NCBI RefSeq assembly: GCF_003171515.1
Contig: NC_089392.1
Location: forward strand, 992,001 to 1,056,000
DNA: 64,000 bases
Direction: 5' to 3'
Origin: Pyrenophora tritici-repentis
Taxonomy: Eukaryota; Ascomycota; Dothideomycetes; Pleosporales; Pleosporaceae
A program made the translations under genes and the position numbers. The notes beneath the pieces are model-generated. The model did not search any database and was not told the DNA's origin. It worked only from the letters and a program-made list of their open reading frames with translations. Each line of letters starts with the position of its first letter. Position 1 is the stretch's first letter. This document shows positions 20,538-30,900 of the stretch, piece by piece.

Positions 20538-20795
20538 AGATGCTCCGAGATCTCTTTGAGTACCTAGAGGTAGTACTAAAGTGCTTTATTACCGACTATA
20601 ATAAGGCGTTAAAGGCTGCGCTCACAGCTATATTCACTAATATACCACAGCGCCGGTGTATCTGGCATATAAACTAGAACGTTTAGACGAAGGCCATTAA
20701 GTATTGGGATCTTAACAAGAGTGAAACTAACTAAGAGAGAGAAGAAATTAACCTCTTAAGGAACGAGTTCATCCAACATTAGCACACGCTAGTTG

Positions 20796-20962
20796 TGTTA
20801 CGGATCCATAGACTCGCTCGGCCCATGGCCCCCATATCGATAAGATCCTTATCTTATCGGACTAGCGCCTTGGCGCCCACAGCATAAGTTCGGGCTCACA
20901 ACGTAGATAGCTCGATAGCTTGTATCTTGTCAAATCCAATCTTTCTTGATCGATCCCTCACA
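20796..20962 (+). repeat. Solo LTR, family B (TGTTACGGATCC)
   Basis: 167 bp, TGTTACGGATCCATAG...CGATCCCTCACA. The copy at 46226-52642 is the same sequence minus a 17-bp block (GACTCGCTCGGCCCATG), once its nested insertion is removed. Here the left flank is AGTTG and the right flank CTTCC, so no TSD remains. MULE1 sequence stops at its left edge. Confidence 0.8.
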
Positions 20963-21182
20963 CTTCCACCAGACTCCGCAACAATCAATCCAGATTGGTC
21001 AGATTGATTGATTTGATTGGTCATTTGGAGTTTTTACCAACTCAATCAACTCAATCTAAGCTTTTCAAAATAGCTAATCAAATCAACTTGCGAAGGTCAG
21101 ATTGATTGATTTGATTAGTTAGATTGATTTATTATTAACGAGTTGTAAGGCGAGTAGTGTCGTATTAAGAGAAGGTTTTTGG

Positions 21183-21425
21183 TGTTGAAGATAGTTATCT
21201 TGGACCCCTATCTCGCTTAGCTTGTGATCCCTGTCGGCCGGGCAAGCCAGTCTCTATGCATTCACTTCTCACCAGCTAGCTCTCCTCTTATAGGACTAGC
21301 TCCTTCTGCTTAGGGGCTAGCCTCTTCTAGGCTTCACCCCGCACCTATATAGCTAGTCCTTCGCTGTTCTTAATACAACAACGATTTCGCTCACTCAGTT
21401 CCCTAATAATCCCTTACACACAACA
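21183..21425 (+). repeat. Possible solo LTR in the hAT2 leader
   Basis: Runs TGTTGAAGATAGTTATC...TTACACACAACA with an internal CTATATAG, a Copia-LTR look. No target duplication is visible (TTTGG left, CTAGT right), so it may simply be the leader and promoter of the hAT2 gene. Confidence 0.35.
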
Positions 21426-21481
21426 CTAGTTGCCTAGCTACCTATACAGACATTTTTCTTTAGTGTTTAGTATCGCCCACG

Positions 21482-23995
21482 ATGGCCAAACGCTCTCGAG
21501 TTCCCACCAATACTGCTGCCGCCGCCGCCGCCGCCAAACGGGCGCGCCTATCAAGGCCCTCTGTCCTATCTCAGCGATCGCTGTCGCCTCAGGAAACCCT
21601 TGGCGCCGCCGTAAGCCAGGCCACAACGTTTGAGTCGCAATTTTTCGAGTCGCAAACAGAGGAGGAGGGTGCGGCTGAGGGCAGCCAGGCTGGTACAGCA
21701 GCAACAACAGAGGCTAGTGTTGATACAGAGCCTGATAATGGCGATAACTTTGACGGCATTAACTGGGATCGCCTCCCTCGGTTCATGAAGCCTCTTACAA
21801 CTGGGCGGCGCGTCAAGAGTTGGATCTTTCAACATGGATATCGCGTTGTTGAGCTCTACGATCAGAATCGAGTGTGGTTTGTATGCAAATACTGCCACAT
21901 CCACAAGGTCATTGACACTGGCGGCAGTGGAGTTTTTGACGTATCAAAGGCCACCTCCTCAGCTGCAGCTCATCTTGGCCTTCAGAAACGAGGCCATGGC
22001 TTTACAAAAGACGGCCTGAAGCCTCGAAGAACAGGGCAGCAACTCTCTCTACGACAGACGCTGGAGACTGGTGTTGCAGTCTCTCAAGAGGCTGCCAACG
22101 CGATGGGCAACTTCAACATCCAGCAGTTTCGTGAAGTTGCAGTGTTCTGCCTTCTTGATAACAACTTGCCAATGGAGCTACTTGCAAGGCCGTCCTTTCG
22201 CGAGATGATTAGCCTTGCAAACCCAGAGGCAGAGGCAGCTTTGTGGGTAAGTCCTCGCAGTGTAGCTACCTACGCAATGCGCCTCTTCCAATATATGCAG
22301 CCACAGATTGTCTGCGCTCTGTCAGAAGCTGCAAGCAAGATCCACATAAGCTTTGATGGTTGGACGACAAAGGGTGGCAAGCGTGGATTCTTTGGAGTCG
22401 TTGCACACTTTGCTAACGCCTCTGGAGTGATACAAGATCTCCCCATCGCCCTCCCACATCTCGCAGGCTCTCATACTGGTGATGCTATCGCTGATACAAT
22501 TAAAAAGACGCTCCAAGAATACAGTATTGGGAGTGATAAACTCGGCTACTTCGTCCTCGACAATGCTGCAAACAACGATACTGCAGTCTCCTCGCTCGCC
22601 CACGCGTACGACTTCAACGCTGCTCACCGACGCCTCCGCTGCGGCCCTCACACGCTTAACCTTATTGGCCAGGCAATTATCTTTGGCAGCAATCAAGAGG
22701 CGTACAACAACAACAACGACGAGCAGCTCCAAACAGAGGAGGTGTACATGCAGGAGTGGCGTCAAGAAGGGCCCTTAGGTGTACTTATCGACGTTATCAA
22801 CCATATAAAAACGCCTCAACAACACGAAATTTTCCGAAGCTTCCAAACCGCCGCCAACGCCGAGTTGCCAGCTAGAGAGCGCCTCCACGTACTTGAGCCT
22901 GTGAAGCCTGTTGTTACACGCTGGAACTCTTACTACGCTGCCTTCAAACGCGCAACTCAACTCCAGGCAGCATACAACTCTTACGCTGAGCACTACATTA
23001 ACGCACTCTCCCTTGAAGATCGCCGCGCTTGTCAACGTGGCAATAAACTCCCTGAAGCACCTAGTTGGATGAGATCAACAGGACTTACAGCTGCTGATTG
23101 GGCGGTGATAACAGAGTATCAGGACTGCCTAGAGCCGCTTAAGCTTGCTACGGAGAAGCTTGAGGGTCGCGGAAAGGCAGGCAAATACGGCGCTATATAT
23201 GAGACTATTCCTGTATTTGAATACGTACTTGGCGCGCTCGAAGCCCGTACGCGCTCGTACGAGCAAGTTGACTTCAACCCACCTGATGCGCCTGAAGATC
23301 ACCTCTTTGTTAACCTCCGCGCCGCCTGGAGTAAGGCCAACGATTACTACAACAAGCTCGATCGATCGCCAGCATACTACGCTGCTACCTGCCTCCATCC
23401 ATACTACAAATACTACTGCGAGAACAGCTGGGTGGATAAGCCAGAATGGCTAACATCAGCCAACGCTGGCTTCCTGCAGCTCTGGCAGTCGTATAAGCCT
23501 CAACGTACACGTCCTCTATCTCAAACAACTGCAAAACCAAGGCATAGAGGAATAGATGATGTGATTGGCGCCCTCGTACGGCGCAACAAGGCTCAGGTAG
23601 AGGCTGCCCACGACGATGAGTACGAGCGCTGGAGAACTCAAGAGCCAGAGTGGACAAGCGAACAGTATCTTAGCGATGGCCACCCAGTCAAGTACTGGAT
23701 TCAATTACGCTCAAAATACCCGTGTTTAAGCCAGTTTGCGATTGATATACTCACGATACCAGCATCTAGTTGCGACTGCGAGAGGCTCTTTAGCGAGCTT
23801 GGCGATTTACTTGAGCCGCGCCGGCGAGCTCTTGGCAGCGAGTTACTTGCTGCCCTTCAGCTTGTACGTTCGTGGAGACGAGCTGGCTTTGACGGCTTGT
23901 ACAACAACGGTGATGATGAAGATAAGTGGAGTGACGTCAAAGATGAGGAGATTGTACAACAGTACGATATAGAAGGCTGGAGTACAACACCATAA
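21482..23995 (+). CDS. hAT2 transposase, intact
   Basis: 837 residues, no stops. A basic Ala/Ser-rich leader precedes a BED-like zinc finger near residues 140-180 (VWFVCKYCHIHKV with later His residues). The RNase H-like catalytic core starts near 290 (KIHISFDGWTTKGGKRGFF) and continues GYFVLDNAANNDTAV and RRLRCGPHTLNL. The insertion domain carries KPVVTRWNSYY and AADWAVITEYQDCLEPLK. The hATC dimerisation domain is near 755-805 (IPASSCDCERLFSELGDLLEP). It is the best intact reference here for the dead copies hAT1, hAT3 and hAT6. Confidence 0.95.
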   Translation: MAKRSRVPTNTAAAAAAAKRARLSRPSVLSQRSLSPQETLGAAVSQATTFESQFFESQTEEEGAAEGSQAGTAATTEASVDTEPDNGDNFDGINWDRLPRFMKPLTTGRRVKSWIFQHGYRVVELYDQNRVWFVCKYCHIHKVIDTGGSGVFDVSKATSSAAAHLGLQKRGHGFTKDGLKPRRTGQQLSLRQTLETGVAVSQEAANAMGNFNIQQFREVAVFCLLDNNLPMELLARPSFREMISLANPEAEAALWVSPRSVATYAMRLFQYMQPQIVCALSEAASKIHISFDGWTTKGGKRGFFGVVAHFANASGVIQDLPIALPHLAGSHTGDAIADTIKKTLQEYSIGSDKLGYFVLDNAANNDTAVSSLAHAYDFNAAHRRLRCGPHTLNLIGQAIIFGSNQEAYNNNNDEQLQTEEVYMQEWRQEGPLGVLIDVINHIKTPQQHEIFRSFQTAANAELPARERLHVLEPVKPVVTRWNSYYAAFKRATQLQAAYNSYAEHYINALSLEDRRACQRGNKLPEAPSWMRSTGLTAADWAVITEYQDCLEPLKLATEKLEGRGKAGKYGAIYETIPVFEYVLGALEARTRSYEQVDFNPPDAPEDHLFVNLRAAWSKANDYYNKLDRSPAYYAATCLHPYYKYYCENSWVDKPEWLTSANAGFLQLWQSYKPQRTRPLSQTTAKPRHRGIDDVIGALVRRNKAQVEAAHDDEYERWRTQEPEWTSEQYLSDGHPVKYWIQLRSKYPCLSQFAIDILTIPASSCDCERLFSELGDLLEPRRRALGSELLAALQLVRSWRRAGFDGLYNNGDDEDKWSDVKDEEIVQQYDIEGWSTTP

Positions 23996-24164
23996 CCCCC
24001 TGTATACTACTTCTTAGCATCAATCAGCCAATCAACCAATCAATCGCAATCAATCTGCTCAAAAACCCTAACAATCAATCCGCAATCAATCAGCAGCGTC
24101 GCCGCAAGCTAATCAAACCAATCGACAACCTTAAGATTGATTGATTTGATTGTTGCGGAGTCTG

Positions 24165-24472
24165 GTAGAGATGGTGACGTTCTGAACACTCCAATTATCT
24201 TTCTACACGCTAGGTTGTGCAGTGATTGTAGGAGGCTAGTGGCGTAGCTTTGGTTCTTCCAGTATATTTGTGATCCGTAGTCTGCAACGCTTGTGACGCA
24301 CGCTAGGTATAGTTGTCGTACTGCTTTTGGGGAGAGTCCTCTTTCGATGTTGGCTAATCTCCCTAGTCTATAGAATGCTTTCCTTGCTTGGCTTACGCGT
24401 GTAGCAATATGTTCCTTAAAGGACAGTCTATTGTCTATGTGGATGCCTAGCCATTTGATTGTGTCTTTCGGT
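24165..24472 (-). pseudogene. LINE reverse transcriptase fragment
   Basis: Read on the minus strand, an open fragment gives PKDTIKWLGIHIDNRLSFKE, ARKAFYRLGRLANIERGLS, RQLYLACVTSVADYGSQIYW and LHNLACRKIIGVF. This is the post-palm part of a fungal non-LTR RT and a longer relative of the fragment at 300-533. It is trapped between the right end of hAT2 and the left CAGACATG end of hAT3. Confidence 0.78.
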
Positions 24473-24794
24473 CAGACATGCCAACAAGCAAGCTGATTGA
24501 TTGACTTGATTGAAGATTGATCCAAACGTCAATCAATTCAAGATCAATTTGTAAAAATCCTTAGCGCCGTTCTATCAAGTCAAGATCAAATTGTAGTTGT
24601 AGATTGATTGACTTGATTGACGTTTTTGATTGCGATCGCGATCGCGATCGTGATAGCTTTAGTGTCAATTTTTTAGTGTTGAGTTTCCCGCAATCTCATC
24701 TGATTGGCTGCCTGTATATCTCATCCAGACACACTAGCCACACTAGCCACACTAGCCACAGTAGCCACTTCATTTCCTGTTTAACCTACCTCTA

Positions 24795-26645
24795 ACGTGG
24801 ATGGCAAGCGAGTGGGCCAGGCAAGCGAGTGGGCCACCCCACCAACTTTTGTAACTTCAAAGCGACTTATCTCAACAACGCGATAATATTATTGCTAGAT
24901 ATTGATACAGTAGATTACTCTATATTAAGAGTATTAGTGTTGCATGTGCGCGAGTTGTGCCCAGTCTCCTTGCACCTGGTGCAGCGCCTTTGAGCGCGCT
25001 GGCTAAGGCCTGATCGCGCTCCTCCTTGACGCTCTTCATGAGCAATCTGCTGGTCAGCCTCATTTTGAGCTAGTATATCCTCTCCAGCTCCCTTTGTGAG
25101 TACTCCATGCTTCTGTATACGCCTTTTAGAGCGCTGCCTACGCGCTGAGGCTGCGCTGTTAGCCTTCTCAAGACTAGAGATCCGATCGCGCATCAGCTCA
25201 GCAGACAGCATCATCACCTCAGCGCCCTTCTTCAGCTGGTCAATCGCCTCAATGATCGAAGCTGGTGATGAGCTCTTATGCTGGCGCACGCGCTCACGTA
25301 TAAGGCTTGACTGAGCCTCAAGCTCACGCGCGTTGCTCGGCGTTTGAGCTACCCAGGGAGCATCTGGTAGAGCTGCTGGAGGAGTAGGTGTACGCAGCTG
25401 TACATCTAGCTTTGATAGAACAGCCTCTGGTTGTAGAGGAACAAGGCCTGCGCCGCGGAAGGCTGAGTAGATATTAGCTGGCGTGAACGCTCGATCAAAC
25501 GCAGCCTTAAACGCAGGCAGAAACTCTAGCTTGGTGATGTGGTTGATGTGGTTGCGCATGAGGCTCTCCACCTCACGGCTATACGCGCGCTTTAATGGCG
25601 AGAAGCAGCCAACATCAAGTGGCTGGAGTAGGTGAGATGAGTGAGGAGGCATACAGAGCGTATGGATATTGTTCTCCTTACAGAGCTCCTGGAACTCTAG
25701 AGATTGGTGGCTCCTATGGCCATCAATAATAAGCAGGCGACGCGCGCCTATAGTACGAGCCTGCGTGTGAGCGTTGAAGTGCTTTAGCCACTCAACTCCA
25801 AGCTCATTATTCGTCCAGCCATTATCGCTGACTGCGATCGCCCAGTCGCGTGGGATATCCTCCTCATACCACGCTGATAGGTGGTACTGACCAGCGAAGA
25901 TGAGGAACGGTGGCACTGACCAGCCACCAGCGCTGATGGCAGCAATCAGCGTTACCCACTCGCGATTGCCTGGCTGAATACTCTTCCGCCGGCCTCTTCT
26001 CTCTGATCCTGTTATAACCAGCTGCGTTGTAATCTTGCCCATCATAAAGCCAGCTTCATCAAAGTTGTAGACATCCTCATCGCAGATACCCTGCTCAGCC
26101 TTTATCTCTTCTACAAGCTTAAACCACCTCTTTATTAATGTCGCATCCTCACACATAGCTCTCTGCCTATCGTACGCTCGGTTGAAACACGTCCGAAGAC
26201 TGTCTGTACGCTTAACAAAGTTGGCTGGCCACTTCTGCCCAACCTGGCCAGCGCCGCGCGCAGCCAGCAGCTTATCAGCCATATCGCGTGCAGCTGCGTA
26301 GGTAGGCGCAAACCCGCGCTGATCTAGGTGAAGTATATAGCTAATAATCACCTCCTCTTCTCTCTGGGTAAGCTTCCTTGAGTTAGGCTGGCAATCGCGT
26401 CGTGCAGGTATACCAGCGCGTCGGCGCGTGAGTGTCATTCGGGCGACTTCAAATGTCCGCGCAGCGTCTCTATTAGACTGGAGCTGGTTTCGGGTAGTAG
26501 CTGAGATAGCTAGCTGTATATCAGCTTCATAAGAAGGGTTTTGGGATTGTTTTGGTGGAGCCATAATTGATTGAAGTTAGGTAGATGCAAAAAGTTGGTG
26601 GGGTGGCCCACTCGCTTGCCTGGCCCACTCGCTTGCCATCCACGT
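24795..26645 (-). mobile_element. pogo2, intact pogo/Fot-type element
   Basis: TIRs begin ACGTGGATGGCAAGCGAGTG (24795 and complement ending 26645) and are flanked by TA on both sides. Within each TIR the unit GGCAAGCGAGTGGGCCA occurs twice in tandem, then CCCCACCAACTTTT. 1,851 bp, one intact gene. It sits in the untranslated leader of hAT3. Confidence 0.95.
24915..26564 (-). CDS. pogo2 transposase, intact
   Basis: 549 residues from the ATG at 26564. The N-terminus has an HTH of Psq type (RDAARTFEVARMTLTRRRAG) and a CENP-B/Tc5-like second HTH. The DDE_1 core carries three acidic positions (DEDVYNFDEAGFMMG, RRLLIIDGHRSHQS, SSHLLQPLDVGCFSPLK). A coiled coil and basic stretch follow, and the C-terminus ends in a CCHC knuckle CTRCKETGHNSRTC. 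A retroviral-type knuckle on a DNA transposase is worth noting; pogo1 has it too. Uninterrupted, so possibly active. Confidence 0.95.
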   Translation of the reverse strand: MAPPKQSQNPSYEADIQLAISATTRNQLQSNRDAARTFEVARMTLTRRRAGIPARRDCQPNSRKLTQREEEVIISYILHLDQRGFAPTYAAARDMADKLLAARGAGQVGQKWPANFVKRTDSLRTCFNRAYDRQRAMCEDATLIKRWFKLVEEIKAEQGICDEDVYNFDEAGFMMGKITTQLVITGSERRGRRKSIQPGNREWVTLIAAISAGGWSVPPFLIFAGQYHLSAWYEEDIPRDWAIAVSDNGWTNNELGVEWLKHFNAHTQARTIGARRLLIIDGHRSHQSLEFQELCKENNIHTLCMPPHSSHLLQPLDVGCFSPLKRAYSREVESLMRNHINHITKLEFLPAFKAAFDRAFTPANIYSAFRGAGLVPLQPEAVLSKLDVQLRTPTPPAALPDAPWVAQTPSNARELEAQSSLIRERVRQHKSSSPASIIEAIDQLKKGAEVMMLSAELMRDRISSLEKANSAASARRQRSKRRIQKHGVLTKGAGEDILAQNEADQQIAHEERQGGARSGLSQRAQRRCTRCKETGHNSRTCNTNTLNIE

Positions 26646-27961
26646 TATCGCTAGTCTATATCTATCAGCTATTGTCTCATCTGTATCTTAATACTATCCT
26701 ACACACTATGCCGCCTAAACGCTCGTCTGATCGATCTACTGGACCAAAAAAGCGCGTTAAAAACAGCAGCGCGTCGCAGCTATCGCAGCCATCGCAGCCC
26801 GAACAGCCTGAGCAGTATACACCTATACTATCGTCGTCTCGCGATCTCGATACTGTGGAGGAGAGTTTTGAGTACCGGCTGCTTAGTCAGATCGCTGATG
26901 CTGCAGTCGATACAGCAGTCGATCTATCGCGCGATGGTACACAGGCATTAACTCCTCTAGCTACCGACGCGAGCGATTTCACTGATCTTAACGGCTGGTT
27001 CGAAGATCGATACGAAGGCCTTAATTAGCTAGATATACCACGATATATAAAGCCGCTAAGAACGCTTAAAGGCAGAAAAAGCTGGGTGTTTGCACACGGC
27101 TATCGCGTCGCATTGATATCCGAGCCATCCCGTACTTTCTGGATCTGCCAACACTGTTATCAACACCGCCGAGTTGATGGGAGGCAGGCTCTTGAGGTGA
27201 CGCGCTCCACCACATCAGCGATATCTCACATGGGCCAGAACCGAGCTGGCCACCACCTCAACCGCCAAGGGCAGTCTACCTAAGCTATACTACCTCGTGG
27301 GCAGATGACACTGCGAGTACTAGGCGAGAGCGGTGCTGTTGTCCCACAAGCAATCGCTAATGCGATTGGAAACTTCAACGTACAGGCGTTTCGATATGCG
27401 GTAGTAAGCTGGCTAATTAAGAACAACCACCTGCTCCAAGAGATAGAGACAGCTAGTTTCCGAGAGATGGTTGCATACGCTAATCCAGAGGCAGTTGACG
27501 CGCTGTGGACCAGTCGAACAAGCGTCAAAAGCTACGTTATAAGGCTCTATCGCGAGCTCTAGCCGCAGGTTGTCGAGGCCCTGTCGCAAGCTACTAGCAA
27601 AATACATGTAAGCTTTGACGGCTGGACGACAAAAGGTGGCAAACGAGGCTTCTTTAGCGTTGTTGCTTACTACGCCGACGAATCTAGTGTTGTTATAGAC
27701 CTACCGATCGCTCTACCACAGCTGACAGGCTCACACTTGCACAGTTGCCAAAAAGCAAGTTGACTTGCTTGCTTGTTCAAACTTGCTTGGTTCAAACCAA
27801 GCAAGCAAGTCAAGTCAGAGCTGCGCAGCGAACCAAGCAAGTCAAGTTAACGTGCCTTACTTGCTTGACTTGCTTGGTTTACTTGGTTAAATTAACTGTA
27901 ATTGACTGCATAGCAGATCTCGCGATACTTTTTTGTTGTTGCAGTTTTTTAGTGCTGCAAC

Positions 27962-30900
27962 CAAGGTTGTCAGTAATCAATATCTCATCAATATTGTTGT
28001 TTGATTTGTTTGATTCGGAGCCAACCAACTAACCAACAGTTAGCCACTGTATTTCTGTCAATCAATCAACCAATCTTGAGAACAAAATGTTGATAGGATT
28101 GGTGTTGTTTGATAGTAAGCGAGGGAGGGGGATACCTAGGTGAGGCCTCTGGGATAGCTGCTCAACGACGAATTCTTAGTGTTGGATCTTGCTTACTAAG
28201 CCTACTCGCGTGTAAGTTATATGACCTAGGTTCCATCCCATCTCTCACTCACTCCAGGCTAGTACGTACGAGGCTTAGCGCCCACAACGCTAGCTGGCAG
28301 AGACATAGATCTCAATTCCTGTAGCACAATACACAACACGATTCACACATGTTCTATTCCTAGTGCTACTGACATCAGGCTTATAACATTTAACAACACC
28401 TTACTTTCTCGCGGCTCCGGCTTACTTTTAGCCTTATCCATGCCCTCTATACCAGCAAAACGCAAGCCCGAGGCTGCCGAAGAAGCTGATACTCCCTTCA
28501 AGCGAGCACAACGTACGCGCAAACCTACGCTCAAAGCGCTGTTGGGTGACGGCAGCCAGCCAACCCAGCCGATAGAGCTGCCAGAAAGTACGCCGGATCC
28601 GCCTACAGAGCCGCCTACACAAGTTATCGAGCCGCCCACACGGGCTATTGAACCGCCATGTAAGCCTGTACAACAACCCGAGGAGCGCCCTCGGCGGGCA
28701 TCACCACTGCCTATTTTGGCTGCCTCACAAGCCTCTCGGCTCACTGATGAGCCAGCCTGGGAGTCGCAGTTAATGTTTGATAAGCCAGAGGACTCTATTG
28801 TACAGCCTTTAGCTTTCTCTAGCGCTGCCACTGAGGCTTCGGTGGAGGAGGATAGCGCTGTGAGCGTCGATTTTCGCGACTTTGAGGGCGTCGATTGGTC
28901 GCGATTAAAGGGGTTTGTCGCGCCGCTGAGCACTCCACGAGGCAAGGCAAGCTGGATTTTTCAACACGGCTGGCGTGTCTGGAAGGAGGGTACTCACCAC
29001 CCAGATGAGTTGTACTTTGTGTGCAAGTACTGTCATATTCATAAGCTACCTAATGGTGTACACCGAGTAACGAAGTCAACCACTGCCGCCAACGGGCACC
29101 TCCAGCTTGATAAACCTGGTCATCGGCTCAGCAAAGATGGTCCAATCCTAAGCAAACCTCTCCGCAAACATGGACAACAATCACTTCGTCAGGCAGCTCT
29201 AAGCGGTGTCAAATTTAGTCTAGAGGCGTACAAGACTATAGGAAACTTCGACGTACAAGAATTTCGGCAGGCAGCTGCGCTCTGGCTGGTCGACAACAAC
29301 AGACCACTCCGCGAGTTTGAGACGCCGGCTTTTCGCAAGATGATCAGGCTTGCTAATCCTGAGGCAGAGGCGGCGTTATGGAGGTCTCATAACAGCGTGT
29401 CAGCGTTCGTGATGAGGTTGTACAGTTGGCTACGGCCTCAGGTGGTGCGCGCGTTGGCTGAAGCCGAGAGCAAGGTACATATAAGCTTCGATGGGTGGAC
29501 GACAAAAGGCGGCAAACGTGGCTTCTTTTCTGTAGTTGCTCACTACGCCAACAGTAAGGGCGCGATAGTTGACCTACCCATCGCGCTGCCGCAGCTGGTG
29601 GGTGCCCACACTGGTGAGGCGATAGCTGACGCTGTAACCAAAATCCTGCAATCCTTCAGCATTAATCGCAGCAAACTCGGCTACTTTGTGCTCGATAACG
29701 CTTACAATAACGACACCGCTGTTAACAAACTCGCCGCGATGTACCACTTTTCTGCCTCCGATCGCCGCCTCCGCTGCGCTTGCCACATACTTAACCTTGT
29801 TGGCCAAACGATTATGTTCGGGAGGGATGCTGACGCGTATAACAACGCCCTGGAGAACACAAAGATGGAGGATTTTTACATGAAGGAGTGGCGGAAAGAA
29901 GGACCGCTTGGCGTGTATCTTGATATTATCAACTACATCAACACGCCGAAGCAGTGGAGTATTTTTGAAGATTGCCAACGCGAGGCAGTTAACAGCATGC
30001 CCACAGGCGCCAGCGGCGGCACTCGCGAGCCAATTAAGCCGTGTGTTACACGTTGGAACAGCTATTACGACTGCTTTAAGCGCGGAGTTCAGCTCCAACA
30101 AGCTATCAACGCATACGCCACGTACCACATTCGCGAGACTGAACAGGCTGACGAACAGGCAGCTATTAGAGGAAACAAGCTGCCTGATGTGCCGCGGTGG
30201 ATGAGGTCAGACGGCCTTACGGCGGCTGACTGGGCGGTGATTACTGAGTACATGGCGATACTGCAGCCGCTCAAGTTTGCTACAGATCGCCTCCAAGGCC
30301 GCGGCAAGTGTGGCCGTTTTGGCGCACTCTACGAGGTCATCCCAGTATTTGAGAGTGTGATAACTGAGCTGGATGCACGCCTTCGGCCATACGAATCGGT
30401 CAACCACGAGCCATCTGAGGCGCCCGAAGATCACATCCCGATCAACCTGCGAGCCGCGAGGCGAAAAGCGAGCAATTACTTTACTAAGATCCTCCAAAGT
30501 CCCATTTACTACGCAGCTACGGCACTACATCCACGATATAAAACATACTCTAAGCGCTTCTGGCGCGACAAACCTACACAATTGAGCACCGCGCACGCGA
30601 AGTTTCTGCGGGTTTGGGCTGCCTACAAGCCTGCCGCTGCTGCCACAACACCAACCCCTGCGCCAAAACCTACCATGAGCAGCTTTGACGACGCTATCGA
30701 CGCTATACTAGATGAGGACGGCGAGCATACATTGGAGGTGGAGGATGAGTACGATAGCTGGTTAAAAGAGCCTATGTGGACGTCTGATCAACACAAGGAG
30801 GGTCCAACAGCTGTACAGTACTGGTTATCGTTGAAGCCGAAGTATCCACATCTTTCACGATTGGCGATCGACGTGTTGACTATACCCGCCTCCAGCTCTG

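Larger units (their letters stand above)
6463..20795 (+). mobile_element. MULE1, dead Mutator-like element split into four pieces
   Basis: The left terminus near 6463 (AAGGCAAAACATTTTCGG, then two TTCGGCCGACCCCA blocks) matches the TIR of MULE2 at 35945. MULE-type coding remnants follow in four segments: about 7110-7568, 14297-14687, 20052-20159 and 20543-20795. Each gap is a later insertion whose TSD lets the halves be rejoined in register: Gypsy1, a small LTR holding Copia1, and a solo Gypsy LTR. The right part of the element is missing after 20795, where another solo LTR and hAT2 begin. Confidence 0.88.
7110..20795 (+). pseudogene. MULE1 transposase remnant, discontinuous
   Basis: Parallel motifs to the open MULE2 protein: EANRLLKDSRFAI, PLYTKPSK and RHNHAPAGVLA before Gypsy1, then LPQFRKRDTFALLR, SGRTRIQALIEFLEG and IDATYKTNKFNM after it. 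PLVHFVSITLRDTTFDIAYAF follows the Copia-bearing LTR, and LRDLFEYLEVVLKCFITDYN and IPQRRCIWHI follow the solo LTR. Stops are frequent and mostly replace Trp or Gln (for example two early ones where MULE2 has TWDPDREDLRW). Gene order and direction are intact, so the pieces are one gene cut by insertions, not duplicates. Confidence 0.88.
20970..24164 (+). mobile_element. hAT2, structurally intact hAT transposon
   Basis: Inverted ends CAGACTCCGCAACAATCAA (from 20970, complement ending 24164). Subterminal clusters of CAATCAATC/GATTGATT motifs occur at both ends (20978-21130, 24020-24155). An intact transposase gene lies inside. Flanks do not form an 8-bp duplication (ACTTCCAC versus GTAGAGAT), so the surroundings were rearranged later. 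Confidence 0.85.

Noticed and set aside
24641..24760. Short tandem runs (gatcgc and ccacactag) as a functional satellite
   Set aside because: Very few units, within the hAT3 leader. Ordinary simple repeats.
28094..28330. A solo LTR in the hAT5 leader (TGTTGTTTG...CACAACA)
   Set aside because: No target duplication and no second copy in the window. It may just be the leader of the hAT5 gene.
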